Part shown: one piece after another, positions 33,122 to 42,134 of the stretch
Layout: every line of letters begins with the position of its first letter
How positions within the stretch are numbered: position 1 is the first letter of the stretch
Assembly (NCBI RefSeq): GCF_048263965.1
Contig: NZ_JBLXDO010000013.1
Location: 53,669 to 117,668 of the forward strand
DNA length: 64,000 nucleotides
Reading direction: 5' to 3'
From: Ferrimonas sp048263965
Lineage (GTDB): Bacteria > Pseudomonadota > Gammaproteobacteria > Enterobacterales > Shewanellaceae
Position numbers and translations under genes: made by a program
Notes under the pieces: generated by a model
Told to the model about the DNA's origin: nothing
Database searches by the model: none
What the model saw: the letters and a program-made list of their open reading frames with translations, nothing else

Positions 33122-34444
33122 TTAGCGACCGCGGATGGTCTCGTACACATCCGGAGTGGCTTCATAGGCATCGCCCAGGCTGATCGCCTGGCGCAGCGCT
33201 GCCTCAGCTTCCTGGAACTGCGCCTCGTTACGGGCGTGAACCATAGCAATAGGCGTGGCACTGTCAACAGTTTCACCCAGGGAGATGATGTTGGTCATGC
33301 CCACAGCGTAGTCGATGCCGTCGGTAGGCAGACGACGACCGCCGCCCAGGCCAACCACAGCCATGCCCATGGCGCGAGTGTCCATGGCAGTAACGATGCC
33401 GCTATCTTCAGCATATACGGGACGGATGATCTCCGCCTGCGGCATGTAGATATCCATCTTGGAGATGAAATCAGCAGGACCGCCCAGGCCAGACACCATC
33501 TTGGCAAAGACCTCGGCGGCCTTTCCGCTGTCCAGAGCGTGTTGCAGCTTGGCGCGTGCTTCGGTGGTGTCGGCAGCCAGCTTGCCCAGAACCAGCAGTT
33601 CAGCGGACAGAGACATGGTCACTTCATGCAGACGTGGGTTACGGTATTCGCCAGTCAGGTAGCGCACCGCTTCACGCACTTCCACGGCATTACCGGCGCT
33701 GGACGCCAGAGTCTGGTTCATATCGGTCAGCAGCGCAGAGGTGCGAACACCGGCGCCGTTGGCCACATCCACGATGCTTTGAGCCAGGTCTTTGGACGCG
33801 TCATAGGTGGGCATAAAGGCGCCGCTGCCCACTTTCACGTCCATCACCAGGGCTTCCAGTCCGCAGGCCAGCTTCTTGGACAGAATGGACGCGGTAATGG
33901 CGGCGATGGACTCAACGGTGGCGGTCACATCGCGGATGGAGTAGAAACGCTTGTCTGCAGGAGCCAGGTCACCGGTCTGGCCAATGATGGCCACGCCCGC
34001 ATCCTTCACTACCTTACCGAACACTTCGTTGGTCGGAGTGATGTTGTAGCCGGGAATCGCTTCCAGCTTGTCCAGAGTACCCCCGGTGTGGCCCAGGCCA
34101 CGACCGGAGATCATGGGCACATAGCCGCCACAGGCAGCAATCATGGGGCCCATCATCAGGGACACAACATCACCCACACCACCGGTGGAGTGCTTGTCGA
34201 TAACAGGGCCGTCAAAGTTATGGGCATCCCAGTTCAGCACCATGCCGGAATCACGCATCGCCTTGGTCAGGGAGATGCGCTCATCCATGGGCATGTCGTT
34301 GAAATAGATGGCCATGGCGAAAGCCGCAATCTGACCTTCACTGACGTTGCCGTTGGTAATGCCTTCGACGAAGAACCGGATCTCCTGCTCGGACAGGGGC
34401 TCTCCATTACGCTTCTTGCGGATTATCTCTTGCGGTAGAAACAT
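33122..34444 (-). CDS. deoA: Thymidine phosphorylase DeoA
   Basis: Converts thymidine or deoxyuridine plus phosphate to base and 2-deoxyribose 1-phosphate. The 440-residue protein has MFLPQEIIRKKRNG at the start, the family motif HSTGGVGD with the phosphate-binding region, and SGRGLGHTGGTLDKLEAIPG. ATG at 34442-34444 with GGAGG six bases upstream. It lies 165 bases after deoC, longer than the other deo gaps, and I see no clear terminator in that gap. Confidence 0.97.
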   Translation of the reverse strand: MFLPQEIIRKKRNGEPLSEQEIRFFVEGITNGNVSEGQIAAFAMAIYFNDMPMDERISLTKAMRDSGMVLNWDAHNFDGPVIDKHSTGGVGDVVSLMMGPMIAACGGYVPMISGRGLGHTGGTLDKLEAIPGYNITPTNEVFGKVVKDAGVAIIGQTGDLAPADKRFYSIRDVTATVESIAAITASILSKKLACGLEALVMDVKVGSGAFMPTYDASKDLAQSIVDVANGAGVRTSALLTDMNQTLASSAGNAVEVREAVRYLTGEYRNPRLHEVTMSLSAELLVLGKLAADTTEARAKLQHALDSGKAAEVFAKMVSGLGGPADFISKMDIYMPQAEIIRPVYAEDSGIVTAMDTRAMGMAVVGLGGGRRLPTDGIDYAVGMTNIISLGETVDSATPIAMVHARNEAQFQEAEAALRQAISLGDAYEATPDVYETIRGR

Positions 34445-34609
34445 CCTATGCCTCCGATATGGGTTGCTCCTGCGACGGGAGCAACACCTTATAATTTTGA
34501 AACGGACTCGGAACTAATGTGTCGTAAATTTACTAGCGCTGAGCCAATTTTAGTCAAGGTCAGCGCCAGTTCCGGCGATCCAGATCACAAATATCAATCT
34601 GAGTGTAGA

Positions 34610-35380
34610 TTAATAACCTTTGCTTTCTGCTGGGGCGTCAGCCAGTTCCAGAGTATGCAGCAGGCTGTTCAGCAGACTGGAGGCACCGAAGCGGAAGGTG
34701 CGAGGGGAAACCCAGTCTTTACCCAGGAGTTCGGCAGCCAGGTCCAGGTATTCACCGGCCTGTTCAGCGTTACGAACGCCGCCAGCAGGCTTGAAGCCGA
34801 TGGCAGGGTTCTTCTCGGCAATCACGGTCATCATGATGCGAGCCGCTTCCAGGGTGGCGTTGACCGGAACCTTACCGGTGGAGGTCTTGATGAAGTCAGC
34901 GCCGGCATCGATGGAGATTTCGGAAGCCTTGCGGATCAGGGCCTCGTCCTTCAGCTCACCGGACTCGATGATCACCTTCAGCAGTACATCGCCGCAGGCT
35001 TCTTTACAGGCTTTAACCAGATCGAAACCAACCTGCTCATTGCCAGCCATCAGGGCACGGTAAGGGAATACTACGTCAACTTCGTCGGCACCATAGGCTA
35101 CCGCAGCCTTGGTTTCAGCAACGGCGATGTCGATGTCATCGTTGCCGTGTGGGAAGTTGGTTACGGTGGCGATCTGTACCTGTTCGGCACCGATCTCACG
35201 CAGGGTCTTGCGGGCAATAGGAATAAAGCGAGGGTAGATGCAGATGGCCGCAGTGTTGCCAGCACCAGTCTTGGCATTGTGGCACAGGTCAATCACCTTC
35301 TGATCGGTGTCGTCGTCATTCAGGGTGGTCAGGTCCATCAATTGAATGGCGCGCTGTGCAATCGCTTTGATATCACTCAT
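34610..35380 (-). CDS. deoC: Deoxyribose-phosphate aldolase DeoC
   Basis: Class I aldolase splitting 2-deoxyribose 5-phosphate into acetaldehyde and glyceraldehyde 3-phosphate, the exit step of the deo pathway. 256 residues. The Schiff-base lysine is in ADFIKTSTGK and the second active-site lysine in GFKPAGGVRN. ATG at 35378-35380 with GGAG seven bases upstream. First gene of deoCABD. Confidence 0.97.
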   Translation of the reverse strand: MSDIKAIAQRAIQLMDLTTLNDDDTDQKVIDLCHNAKTGAGNTAAICIYPRFIPIARKTLREIGAEQVQIATVTNFPHGNDDIDIAVAETKAAVAYGADEVDVVFPYRALMAGNEQVGFDLVKACKEACGDVLLKVIIESGELKDEALIRKASEISIDAGADFIKTSTGKVPVNATLEAARIMMTVIAEKNPAIGFKPAGGVRNAEQAGEYLDLAAELLGKDWVSPRTFRFGASSLLNSLLHTLELADAPAESKGY

Positions 35381-35797
35381 GGTGAGTCTCCAGTCTAAAT
35401 TTAAACTAAAAGCAGTATAGAAAAAGAATGGTCACTCGCACGTGGCACGAATTCTAATAAAACCTATTAACGGCAGGCACTGAACCCGGACGGGTTCGAG
35501 GCTGGAGGTCACCTACGCTCACATGCGTGACGCGAGATTGATTCCTTGGAGAGTTCCCGAAGCACCTCACTGGCACTCCAGTGCGAACACTCAGTTTTGT
35601 ACAATGAACAAACTATGCAGCATCATGGCAGTAGAAACGCCAGATTACAACCGCTCAGAGCGGATTTTGTTGAATTATTACTGACAAAATTCTGGCCATG
35701 ACTCGTTACAGTCTGATTGGCTTTCACAAAGGGCCAGAAGCAGGAAAAACAAAGCCCCGGGGCCTGAGCGCCGGGGCTTATTCTTCAGCAAGTTAAC
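35381..35797 (-). promoter_or_regulatory. Non-coding region upstream of deoC
   Basis: 417 bases between tsx and deoC, carrying the tsx terminator at its far end and presumably the deo promoter. Small hairpins are visible (7-bp at 35482-35497, 6-bp at 35568-35583). I found no convincing DeoR, CytR or CRP operator and no gene. Confidence 0.45.
35745..35779 (-). terminator. Terminator after tsx
   Basis: A 9-bp perfect stem (35752-35760 with 35771-35779) 19 bases past the tsx stop. On the minus strand it is followed by a T-rich tract (35745-35753). Confidence 0.85.
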
Positions 35798-36628
35798 TTA
35801 GAACTTGTAAGTAACTGCGAAGTAGTGGGAGACACCAGTGGACTCCAGACCTACGATACCGCCCTTGTCTTCCAGCAGGTATACGTCTTGGTAACCCTTC
35901 AGACCGTAACCAGCGGCGAAGCGGTCAGAGTGCCAGTACAGGCCGAAGAAGGCTGCACCACCGTTGGAGGTCATAGGCACGAACTCGTTACCCATGTCTT
36001 CGTCACCAGCAAACTGATAATCAACGTAGCCCTGGAAGGACAGGAAGGAGCCGTTCTCGAAGAACTTGAAGGGCTTGAACCAGTTCATGGAGAACTGATA
36101 GCCGTTCCACTCTTTGGCGTTCAGGTCGTAGTGAGCGTACAGGTTCATGCCGGTTTTGCCCAGCCAAGGAACCATAACGTCGGCACCCACACCCCAGAAG
36201 GTAGTGTTAACGCCGCTGTCAATCTGGCCATTCCAGTTGAACAGGGTGGAGAAGTAAACTTCCTGAACAGGACCGAAGGACAGGTCCTTACCGGTCAGCG
36301 CGTCCAGAGAAACGCGAGGAGCAAACTTCATGAACATCTTGCTTTCGCCAGGACCCTTGTCGGAATCGCTGGAATCGTTGTTGGTCAGGTTGAAGATATC
36401 AACGTAACCGTACAGATCGAAGATTCCGGAACGACCGCCGAACTCCATCTCCAGGTAATCGTGCTGATCACCAGTAGCTGGGTTATTAGGCTTCTCGCCG
36501 ATGGAGTACATCAGGTTAAACTGCATCCACTTGTAGTCATTCTTGTGGATGTCGCCGTCAGAGTAGTCAGCAGCGAAAGCGTTCATTGAGAGAGCAGCAA
36601 GAGCTGCACCAGCCAACATCTTTTTCAT
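35798..36628 (-). CDS. tsx: Nucleoside-specific channel-forming protein, Tsx/OmpK-like
   Basis: Outer-membrane 12-strand barrel for nucleoside uptake, 276 residues. A signal peptide (MKKMLAGAALAALSMNAFA) is followed by Tsx-type segments (DYLEMEFGGRSGIFDLYGYVDIF, FMKFAPRVSLDALTGKDLSFGPVQEVYFSTL, NVYAHYDL-like strand) and the C-terminal VTYKF with terminal phenylalanine. The frame opens TTG-ATG-ATG; the ATG at 36626-36628 (MKK) has the best spacing to GGGG. It is transcribed toward deoC, but a terminator makes it a separate unit. Homology to Tsx is clear; substrate range is inferred from the deo context. Confidence 0.9.
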   Translation of the reverse strand: MKKMLAGAALAALSMNAFAADYSDGDIHKNDYKWMQFNLMYSIGEKPNNPATGDQHDYLEMEFGGRSGIFDLYGYVDIFNLTNNDSSDSDKGPGESKMFMKFAPRVSLDALTGKDLSFGPVQEVYFSTLFNWNGQIDSGVNTTFWGVGADVMVPWLGKTGMNLYAHYDLNAKEWNGYQFSMNWFKPFKFFENGSFLSFQGYVDYQFAGDEDMGNEFVPMTSNGGAAFFGLYWHSDRFAAGYGLKGYQDVYLLEDKGGIVGLESTGVSHYFAVTYKF

Positions 36629-36637
36629 CATCAACCC

Positions 36638-36651
36638 CTGTATATATACAG
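36638..36651 (-). promoter_or_regulatory. Palindrome at the tsx ribosome-binding site
   Basis: CTGTATATATACAG, a perfect 14-base palindrome ending a few bases before the tsx start and touching its GGGG. It could be an operator or hairpin controlling tsx. Confidence 0.4.
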
Positions 36652-36769
36652 ATTATTAAAATTTGGTTTTCCAACATCCTTGGAACAGGGCGCATTTTAT
36701 CTAACGCACCCACAGGAACAATCGGTTGTTCCCCGTTTCCAATAAAAAGAAAGTGAAAATGTGCAGGAT

Positions 36770-36785
36770 CGTGATCCGGGTAACA
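36770..36785. promoter_or_regulatory. CRP-like site upstream of tsx
   Basis: CGTGA-N6-TAACA with exact spacing, two mismatches from the core, about 150 bases before the tsx start. Nucleoside channel genes are commonly CRP-controlled, which supports but does not prove it. Confidence 0.35.
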
Positions 36786-37129
36786 TTTTAGCCTGTTTTT
36801 GATAGACATTTTGTCATACTGGCACAACAGAACCACCTTCGTCACATAATTCCTCAACATGTAGTTTTATTTCATGCAACGCCAGCTTCAGCACAAATGT
36901 TAACCAAATAATGATCTGACAACACAGCTCACCCGATCATTGTGAAAGCAAACTACAATTGAAGAGTATTCACCCGAAATCCGAAGAGGATTCAAACGGC
37001 GGCGACGCACTGAAAATTTAATACCAAAGAGCAGCCAATTTTTGACCAGTCAGGACGCACCCCATATCCCGAATCAATCTCACTCTCAAGCGCGTGAAAA
37101 AATAACCCCCCTCACATCGACAAACCTTG

Positions 37130-37145
37130 CGTGACCCGAATCACA
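37130..37145. promoter_or_regulatory. CRP-like site in the tsx-nupC gap
   Basis: CGTGA-N6-TCACA, a single mismatch from the CRP core with exact spacing. It lies about 500 bases from tsx, far for direct activation, so it may serve an unrecognised transcript. Confidence 0.4.
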
Positions 37146-37849
37146 ATCACCCCCTGACGCTCCCGCCTGCAACGAGAAGCGGAGCGAAGCCAAAAGCGGC
37201 CCAACGAGATCCAGATCACCCTCCCAGACTGGACCAACCAGCGTTACCAACCAACAGTTCTGATTCATGAATTACGCCGACCCTTCACCCACCACACTTT
37301 GGGGCGATAGGCAAGCCCTTACGCCATTTGTGATGCAAAGATCTGTCAACCCAGTTTGTGGGTGCTTAAGAGAGATGAAAGAGCGGGATATGGCGCAGCA
37401 GAACCAGCAACCGTGCGGCTTGCACTTAGATCACACACTATCACCAGCGACTTTGAAGACTGCTCTCCCATTTCCCGCGGAATATGGCGCAAACAAGAAA
37501 ACATAGGGATTTGCCACTGGTCCCGGGGTAAGGCCAATGACGCGTTGGAACAAGCGAGTTGCAAGGCTGTGCCCAATGCCTCAGCCTGGCTTGGTCACTC
37601 ACCCAGGGCGTCTATGACAGCATCCTGACACGTGGCGATAAACAACGAGACTCGGAACCAACCAGCGCTTGATAAGAGCTCAGGATCTTTCACCCGCCCC
37701 TCATCTACGCAAGCCAAACGGGATTCTCCAGCCAGCAGTGGCTGCACGCGCCCTTTCGCCCTAGCCTACCTGAAAGGGGCCGCCACTCACCTTCTGGAGC
37801 TTCGGGAACAGTTCTGCCAAGCAGAAAAGAAAAATTTGAGTAGGGAGAA

Positions 37850-37884
37850 AACAATAAAAAAGGCCGAACCCTAAGGTTCGGCCT
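37850..37884 (-). terminator. Terminator after nupC
   Basis: A perfect 10-bp stem (37861-37870 with 37875-37884, 4-base loop). On the minus strand it is followed by a T-rich run (37850-37860). It lies 25 bases past the nupC stop. Confidence 0.9.
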
Positions 37885-37909
37885 CTCTACACTCTACAGT
37901 GCTGTGCGA

Positions 37910-39151
37910 TTACAGAGCCAGGAACAGGCCTGCCAGAGTCGCACTCATCAGGTTGGACAGGGAGCCAGCCAGTACCGCACGTACACCCAGACGAGCCAGG
38001 TCGTGACGACGGTTAGGAGCCATGGCGCCCAGACCACCCAGCAGAATGGCGATAGAGGACAGGTTGGCGAAGCCACACAGAGCGAAGGACAGGATAGCCT
38101 GAGTACGGTCAGTCATAACTGCACCGTTGATCAGAGCTTCACCGCTCAGGTAGGGAGCCAGGTTGATGTAGGCAACGAATTCGTTAACAACAATCTTCTG
38201 ACCAATGAAGGAACCGGCAACCAGAGCTTCTTCCCATGGAACACCAATCAGGAAGGCCAGAGGGGAGAACAGGTAGCCCAGCAGCAGCTCCAGGGTTACG
38301 CCTTCGTAACCGAACCAGCCAGCAACGCCGCCGATGATGCCGTTGATCATGGCGATCAGGCCGATGAAGGCCAGCAGCATTGCGCCAACGTTCAGAGCCA
38401 GTTGCATACCGGAAGATGCACCAGCCGCGGCGGCATCCAGTACGTTGGCAGGCTTGTCTTCGGCTTCGCCGATTTCATCCATGTCCTGCTTGGCTGCTTC
38501 AGTCTCAGGCACAATCAGTTTGGCCATCAGCAGACCACCTGGGGCAGCCATGAAGGAAGCGGCAATCAGGTACTCCAGCTTAACACCCAGACCGGCGTAA
38601 CCAGCCAGTACGGAACCGGCTACAGACGCCAGACCACCGGTCATGATGGCGAACAGCTCGGACTGAGTCATGGTCGCGATGAAAGGACGAACCACCAGGG
38701 GTGCCTCAGTCTGACCCACGAAGATGTTGGCGGTAGCAGACATGGACTCAGGACGAGAGGTGCCCAGAGCCTTCTGCAGCGCGCCACCCAGGATGCGGAT
38801 GATCCACTGCATGATGCCGAGGTAGTACAGAACCGCAATCAGGGAGGAGAAGAATACGATGATTGGCAGAACGTTGATGGCGAAGATAAAGCCAACTTTG
38901 AACTTGGCCAGATCGCCGAACAGGAAGCCGATCCCGTCGTTGGCGTAACTAATTACGCTGGAAACACCGCTGGAAATTGCGCCCAGTACGTCCTTACCGA
39001 AAGGAACATACAGAACGAACGCACCCAGAGCGGCCTGGATAGCCAACGCACCACCAACGGTACGCAGATTGATCGCTTTGCGATTGGTCGAGAACGCGAC
39101 AGCGATCGCGATTAGGGTTACCACCCCTACTAAGCTCATCAGAATACCCAT
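37910..39151 (-). CDS. nupC: Concentrative nucleoside transporter (CNT/NupC family)
   Basis: Cation-coupled nucleoside symporter of 413 residues in the inner membrane. Family features include NVLPIIVFFSSLIAVLYYLG, the substrate/ion segment MSATANIFVGQTEAPLVVRPF, MTGGLASVAGSVLAGYAGLG, and GSFIGQKIVVNEFVAYINLAPYL. It resembles the sodium-coupled Vibrio CNT and NupX as much as E. coli NupC, so the symbol is approximate. ATG at 39149-39151. With tsx it forms the uptake route feeding DeoCABD. Confidence 0.94.
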   Translation of the reverse strand: MGILMSLVGVVTLIAIAVAFSTNRKAINLRTVGGALAIQAALGAFVLYVPFGKDVLGAISSGVSSVISYANDGIGFLFGDLAKFKVGFIFAINVLPIIVFFSSLIAVLYYLGIMQWIIRILGGALQKALGTSRPESMSATANIFVGQTEAPLVVRPFIATMTQSELFAIMTGGLASVAGSVLAGYAGLGVKLEYLIAASFMAAPGGLLMAKLIVPETEAAKQDMDEIGEAEDKPANVLDAAAAGASSGMQLALNVGAMLLAFIGLIAMINGIIGGVAGWFGYEGVTLELLLGYLFSPLAFLIGVPWEEALVAGSFIGQKIVVNEFVAYINLAPYLSGEALINGAVMTDRTQAILSFALCGFANLSSIAILLGGLGAMAPNRRHDLARLGVRAVLAGSLSNLMSATLAGLFLAL

Positions 39152-39216
39152 GAACCCATCATCCTCTTGTTAAATTTTATAAATAGTGTCGTAAACCAAC
39201 TTATCATCCGCACGGG

Positions 39217-39234
39217 ATTATACTGTGACTCACA
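39217..39234 (-). promoter_or_regulatory. nupC promoter with dyad operator
   Basis: On the minus strand a perfect -10 box TATAAT (39217-39222) follows directly after the dyad TGTGA-G-TCACA (39224-39234), about 70 bases upstream of the nupC start. A dyad in the spacer between -35 and -10 is a typical repressor position. The -35 is poor. Confidence 0.5.
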
Positions 39235-39408
39235 ACAAAAATCGCCGATCAGATCGCATTTTTTGAGCAGAAATCAGCCTGTCGCCATATTTATCTTACA
39301 AATCAGTAATTCGCATACAAAATTTGTTGCTCAAATTACAGTCAAACCCAACTCAAATGCTGAAAAGTCAAGTGTAGCAGCCATTAAGAGGTTGGTTTGA
39401 TGTTGAAT

Positions 39409-40182
39409 TTACGACAACCGCTTAAACAGTCGGATGTGATTTTGAGACAAAACCTGAGCAACCGACGAATAGGGTAAGTCTAGAAGCTGACTCAGCTCCT
39501 GCAATACAAGTGCGGCTCGTTGAGGTTCATTGCGCTGCCCCTGATGGCCATTGAGGGGCATATCGGGAGAATCCGTTTCCAGCAGCAGTCGTTCCAGTGG
39601 CGCACTGGAAACCGCTGTACGGGTTTTTGATGCTCTGGGATAGGTGATGACGCCTCCGACGCCGAGGTAGAGACCCCGACGCAGATATTCTGAGGCAACC
39701 TGGGTGCTGCCACTAAAGCCATGCACCACCCCACCCGCCTTCAATGGCTCTCTGTCCAACAGGGCCAGCAGGTGATGATGGGCCTTCCTTATATGGAACA
39801 GCACGGGAAGGTCGAAACGATTGGCCAATCGCATCTGCTCCAGGCACAACTGAATCTGCTCAGGCATGGGCAACGGCGAATTGACCCCGTCCAGACCGCA
39901 CTCTCCCACCGCCACCAGTTTGGAGGGTAAGCCGCTGAGCAATTTCTCTAACTCCTCAAGTTGAGCAAGGCTCTCCTTGGTGGCAAAACAGGGATGGATG
40001 CCCAGGGCAAACCAAAGCTGATGATGAGCCTGACAGAGTTGGATCACCCGCTGCCAGTTTTCTGGCCCTATGGAGGGAATGATGGCTCCCTGAATATCTG
40101 ACATCCGGGCGCAATTGAGCACCTGCTCCCTGTCCTGGTCAAAATCAGGGAAGTCCAGGTGGCAATGGCTGTCAATCAGCAT
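39409..40182 (-). CDS. yjjV: TatD-family metal-dependent hydrolase YjjV
   Basis: TIM-barrel metal hydrolase of 257 residues. Metal ligands are visible in MLIDSHCHLDF, in AVGECGLDG, in LPVLFHIRKAHHHLL, and in LLLETDSPDMPLNGHQGQ. The VHGFSGS and VGGVITYPRASKTR segments match E. coli YjjV better than TatD itself. Cellular role is not established; TatD relatives are exonucleases or deacylases. Start chosen at the ATG of MLIDSHCH (40180-40182); a longer frame upstream covers the small gene at 40172-40312. E. coli yjjV is also near the deo genes. Confidence 0.9.
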   Translation of the reverse strand: MLIDSHCHLDFPDFDQDREQVLNCARMSDIQGAIIPSIGPENWQRVIQLCQAHHQLWFALGIHPCFATKESLAQLEELEKLLSGLPSKLVAVGECGLDGVNSPLPMPEQIQLCLEQMRLANRFDLPVLFHIRKAHHHLLALLDREPLKAGGVVHGFSGSTQVASEYLRRGLYLGVGGVITYPRASKTRTAVSSAPLERLLLETDSPDMPLNGHQGQRNEPQRAALVLQELSQLLDLPYSSVAQVLSQNHIRLFKRLS

Positions 40183-40312
40183 CGGGATGAGGGCTCTTTT
40201 CAGGGGAACGCTCCTTGGAACGGGGCACGCAGGAGCGTTTGTGCTCAGGGCTGAGCCCATTGGCATCACACCAGGCGCAGTAGGCCTGCCACCAACGCTT
40301 AATCCATCCCAT
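40172..40312 (-). CDS. Small DUF5363-like protein
   Basis: 46 residues beginning MGWIKRWWQAYCAWCDANGLSPEHKRSCVP, a Trp/Cys-rich pattern I recall for short proteins (DUF5363) beside TatD-family genes in gammaproteobacteria. ATG at 40310-40312 with AAGGAG upstream. The three cysteines might bind metal; function unknown. Its 3' end overlaps the yjjV start by 11 bases, implying translational coupling. Confidence 0.75.
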   Translation of the reverse strand: MGWIKRWWQAYCAWCDANGLSPEHKRSCVPRSKERSPEKSPHPDAD

Positions 40313-40340
40313 GACACTCTCTCCTTGAAAAACTGTAGAT

Positions 40341-40369
40341 AAAGAAAAAGGGCAGCGATTGCTGCCCTT
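40341..40369 (-). terminator. Terminator after prfC
   Basis: A perfect 9-bp stem (40348-40356 with 40361-40369, 4-base loop) with a minus-strand T-run (40341-40349), in the gap between prfC and the small DUF5363-like gene. Confidence 0.85.
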
Positions 40370-40401
40370 CATTATATGTGGCTTTTTCTCCACGACCCAG
40401 C

Positions 40402-41985
40402 CTAGTGCTCCCGGGTCTTGTGGAAAACGATGTCCGGGTAACGCTCCATGGTCAGGTTCAGGTTCACCATGGTGGGTGCAATATAGGTCAGGTTATCCCC
40501 CCCATCCAGGGCCAGGTTGGTGGAAGCCTTGCGACGGAACTCATCCAGCTTGCGCGGATCCTCACAGTTCACCCAGCGGGCAGTGGCCACACTGACCGCT
40601 TCATACAGGGCGTCCACCTTATACTCAGACTTCAGACGGGCCACCACCACATCAAACTGCAGCACACCGACGGCGCCCACGATCAGATCGTTGTTATCCA
40701 GAGGGCGGAATACCTGCACCGCGCCCTCTTCGGAGAGCTGCACCAGCCCCTTGAGCAGCTGCTTCTGCTTCAGGGGGTCCCTCAAACGGATGCGACGGAA
40801 CATCTCAGGCGCAAAGTTGGGGATGCCGGTAAACTTCATCTCCTCACCCTGGGTAAAGGTGTCGCCAATCTGGATGGTGCCGTGGTTGTGCAGACCGATG
40901 ATGTCCCCCGGGTAGGCTTCATCGGCGTGGCTGCGATCACCGGCCAGGAAGGTCACCGCGTCGGAGATGGACACATCCTTACCGATACGCACGTGGCGCA
41001 TCTTCATCCCCTTGCTGTATTTACCGGAGCAGATCCGCATAAAGGCGATGCGGTCCCTGTGTTTGGGATCCATGTTGGCCTGGATCTTAAAGACGAAACC
41101 GGAAAACTTCTCTTCGTCGGCGGTCACGTCGCGGGCATCGGTGGCACGAGGCTGAGGCGCAGGCGCCCACTCAGTCAGACCGTCGAGCATGTGGTCCACA
41201 CCGAAGTTGCCCAGTGCGGTACCGAAGTACACCGGCGTCAGCTCCCCGGTGAGGAACATCTCTTGATCGAACTCGTTGGAGGCACCCAGCACCAGCTCCA
41301 GCTCCTCCCGCAGTACTTCTGCCAGCTCTGCGCCGATCTTGTCATCCAGCTCGGGATTATCCAGCCCCTTAACGATATCCACGTCCTGAATGGTGTGACC
41401 CTGGCCGCTCTTATAGAGGATCGCCTCGTTACGGTGGATGTGGTACACCCCTTTGAACTCCTTACCACAGCCGATGGGCCAGGTAATGGGGGCGCACATG
41501 ATGTTCAGCTCGGTTTCCACCTCATCCATCAGCTCCATGGGGTCACGGATGTCGCGGTCCAGCTTGTTCATAAAGGTCACAATGGGGGTGTCGCGCAGTC
41601 GGGTCACCTCCATCAGCTTGCGGGTTCGATCCTCTACACCCTTGGCGGCGTCGATCACCATCAGGCAGGAATCCACTGCTGTCAGGGTACGGTAGGTATC
41701 TTCCGAGAAGTCCTCGTGACCCGGGGTATCCAGCAGGTTCACCAGGGAATCACCATAGGGGAACTGCATCACGGAGGTGGTTACCGAGATGCCACGCTCC
41801 TTCTCCATCTCCATCCAGTCGGACTTGGCGTGCTGGCCTGAGCCGCGTCCCTTCACGGTCCCCGCCTTCTGGATCAGGTTTCCGTACAGCATCACTTTCT
41901 CGGTGATGGTGGTCTTACCCGCGTCGGGGTGAGAGATGATTGCGAAGGTGCGCCTCTTGGCCACTTCCTGCTGGTGCGTAGACAT
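40402..41985 (-). CDS. prfC: Peptide chain release factor 3
   Basis: GTPase that recycles RF1/RF2 from the ribosome after termination. The 527-residue protein has GTP motifs HPDAGKTT (G1), DTPGHEDF (G3) and NKLDRD (G4), and RF3-specific stretches FGTALGNFGVDHMLDGL, MDPKHRDRIAFMRI, and LDGGDNLTYIAPTMVNL. Start set at the ATG of MSTHQQEVAKRRTFAI (41983-41985), which aligns with E. coli RF3; an ATG eight codons earlier is possible. It is followed by a terminator. Confidence 0.96.
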   Translation of the reverse strand: MSTHQQEVAKRRTFAIISHPDAGKTTITEKVMLYGNLIQKAGTVKGRGSGQHAKSDWMEMEKERGISVTTSVMQFPYGDSLVNLLDTPGHEDFSEDTYRTLTAVDSCLMVIDAAKGVEDRTRKLMEVTRLRDTPIVTFMNKLDRDIRDPMELMDEVETELNIMCAPITWPIGCGKEFKGVYHIHRNEAILYKSGQGHTIQDVDIVKGLDNPELDDKIGAELAEVLREELELVLGASNEFDQEMFLTGELTPVYFGTALGNFGVDHMLDGLTEWAPAPQPRATDARDVTADEEKFSGFVFKIQANMDPKHRDRIAFMRICSGKYSKGMKMRHVRIGKDVSISDAVTFLAGDRSHADEAYPGDIIGLHNHGTIQIGDTFTQGEEMKFTGIPNFAPEMFRRIRLRDPLKQKQLLKGLVQLSEEGAVQVFRPLDNNDLIVGAVGVLQFDVVVARLKSEYKVDALYEAVSVATARWVNCEDPRKLDEFRRKASTNLALDGGDNLTYIAPTMVNLNLTMERYPDIVFHKTREH

Positions 41986-42134
41986 AACAACCCATGGATG
42001 AACAAACAAAGGCCGGCATTATATCAATCCCGCCAAGCCTTGGCGACGGCCTCATCCTCTTTGGCTGAGTCGGTGGGGACAATGGCTATAAAGGAGGAGC
42101 CAAGCAGGCCTATCCCGCCACAGGGCTGTGCGAA

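Larger units (their letters stand above)
36629..37909. other. 1.28-kb gene-free stretch between tsx and nupC
   Basis: No reading frame here has protein-like composition, a good ribosome-binding site or recognisable motifs. The stretch contains the nupC terminator at its right end, candidate CRP boxes, and a palindrome next to the tsx start. It is unusually long for this otherwise compact window, so a small RNA or a decayed gene is possible; nothing identifies either. Confidence 0.5.

Noticed and set aside
35443..35457. TGGCACG as a second sigma-54 promoter
   Set aside because: The -24 element is perfect but the -12 position reads CTAA instead of TTGC.
35478..35500. GGGTTCGAG resembling a tRNA T-arm
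   Set aside because: No acceptor, D or anticodon arms can be built around it; it is only a 7-bp hairpin with a 2-base loop.
36638..36651. CTGTATATATACAG as a LexA box at tsx
   Set aside because: LexA needs CTGT-N8-ACAG; here the spacer is six bases, so spacing is wrong despite the perfect ends.
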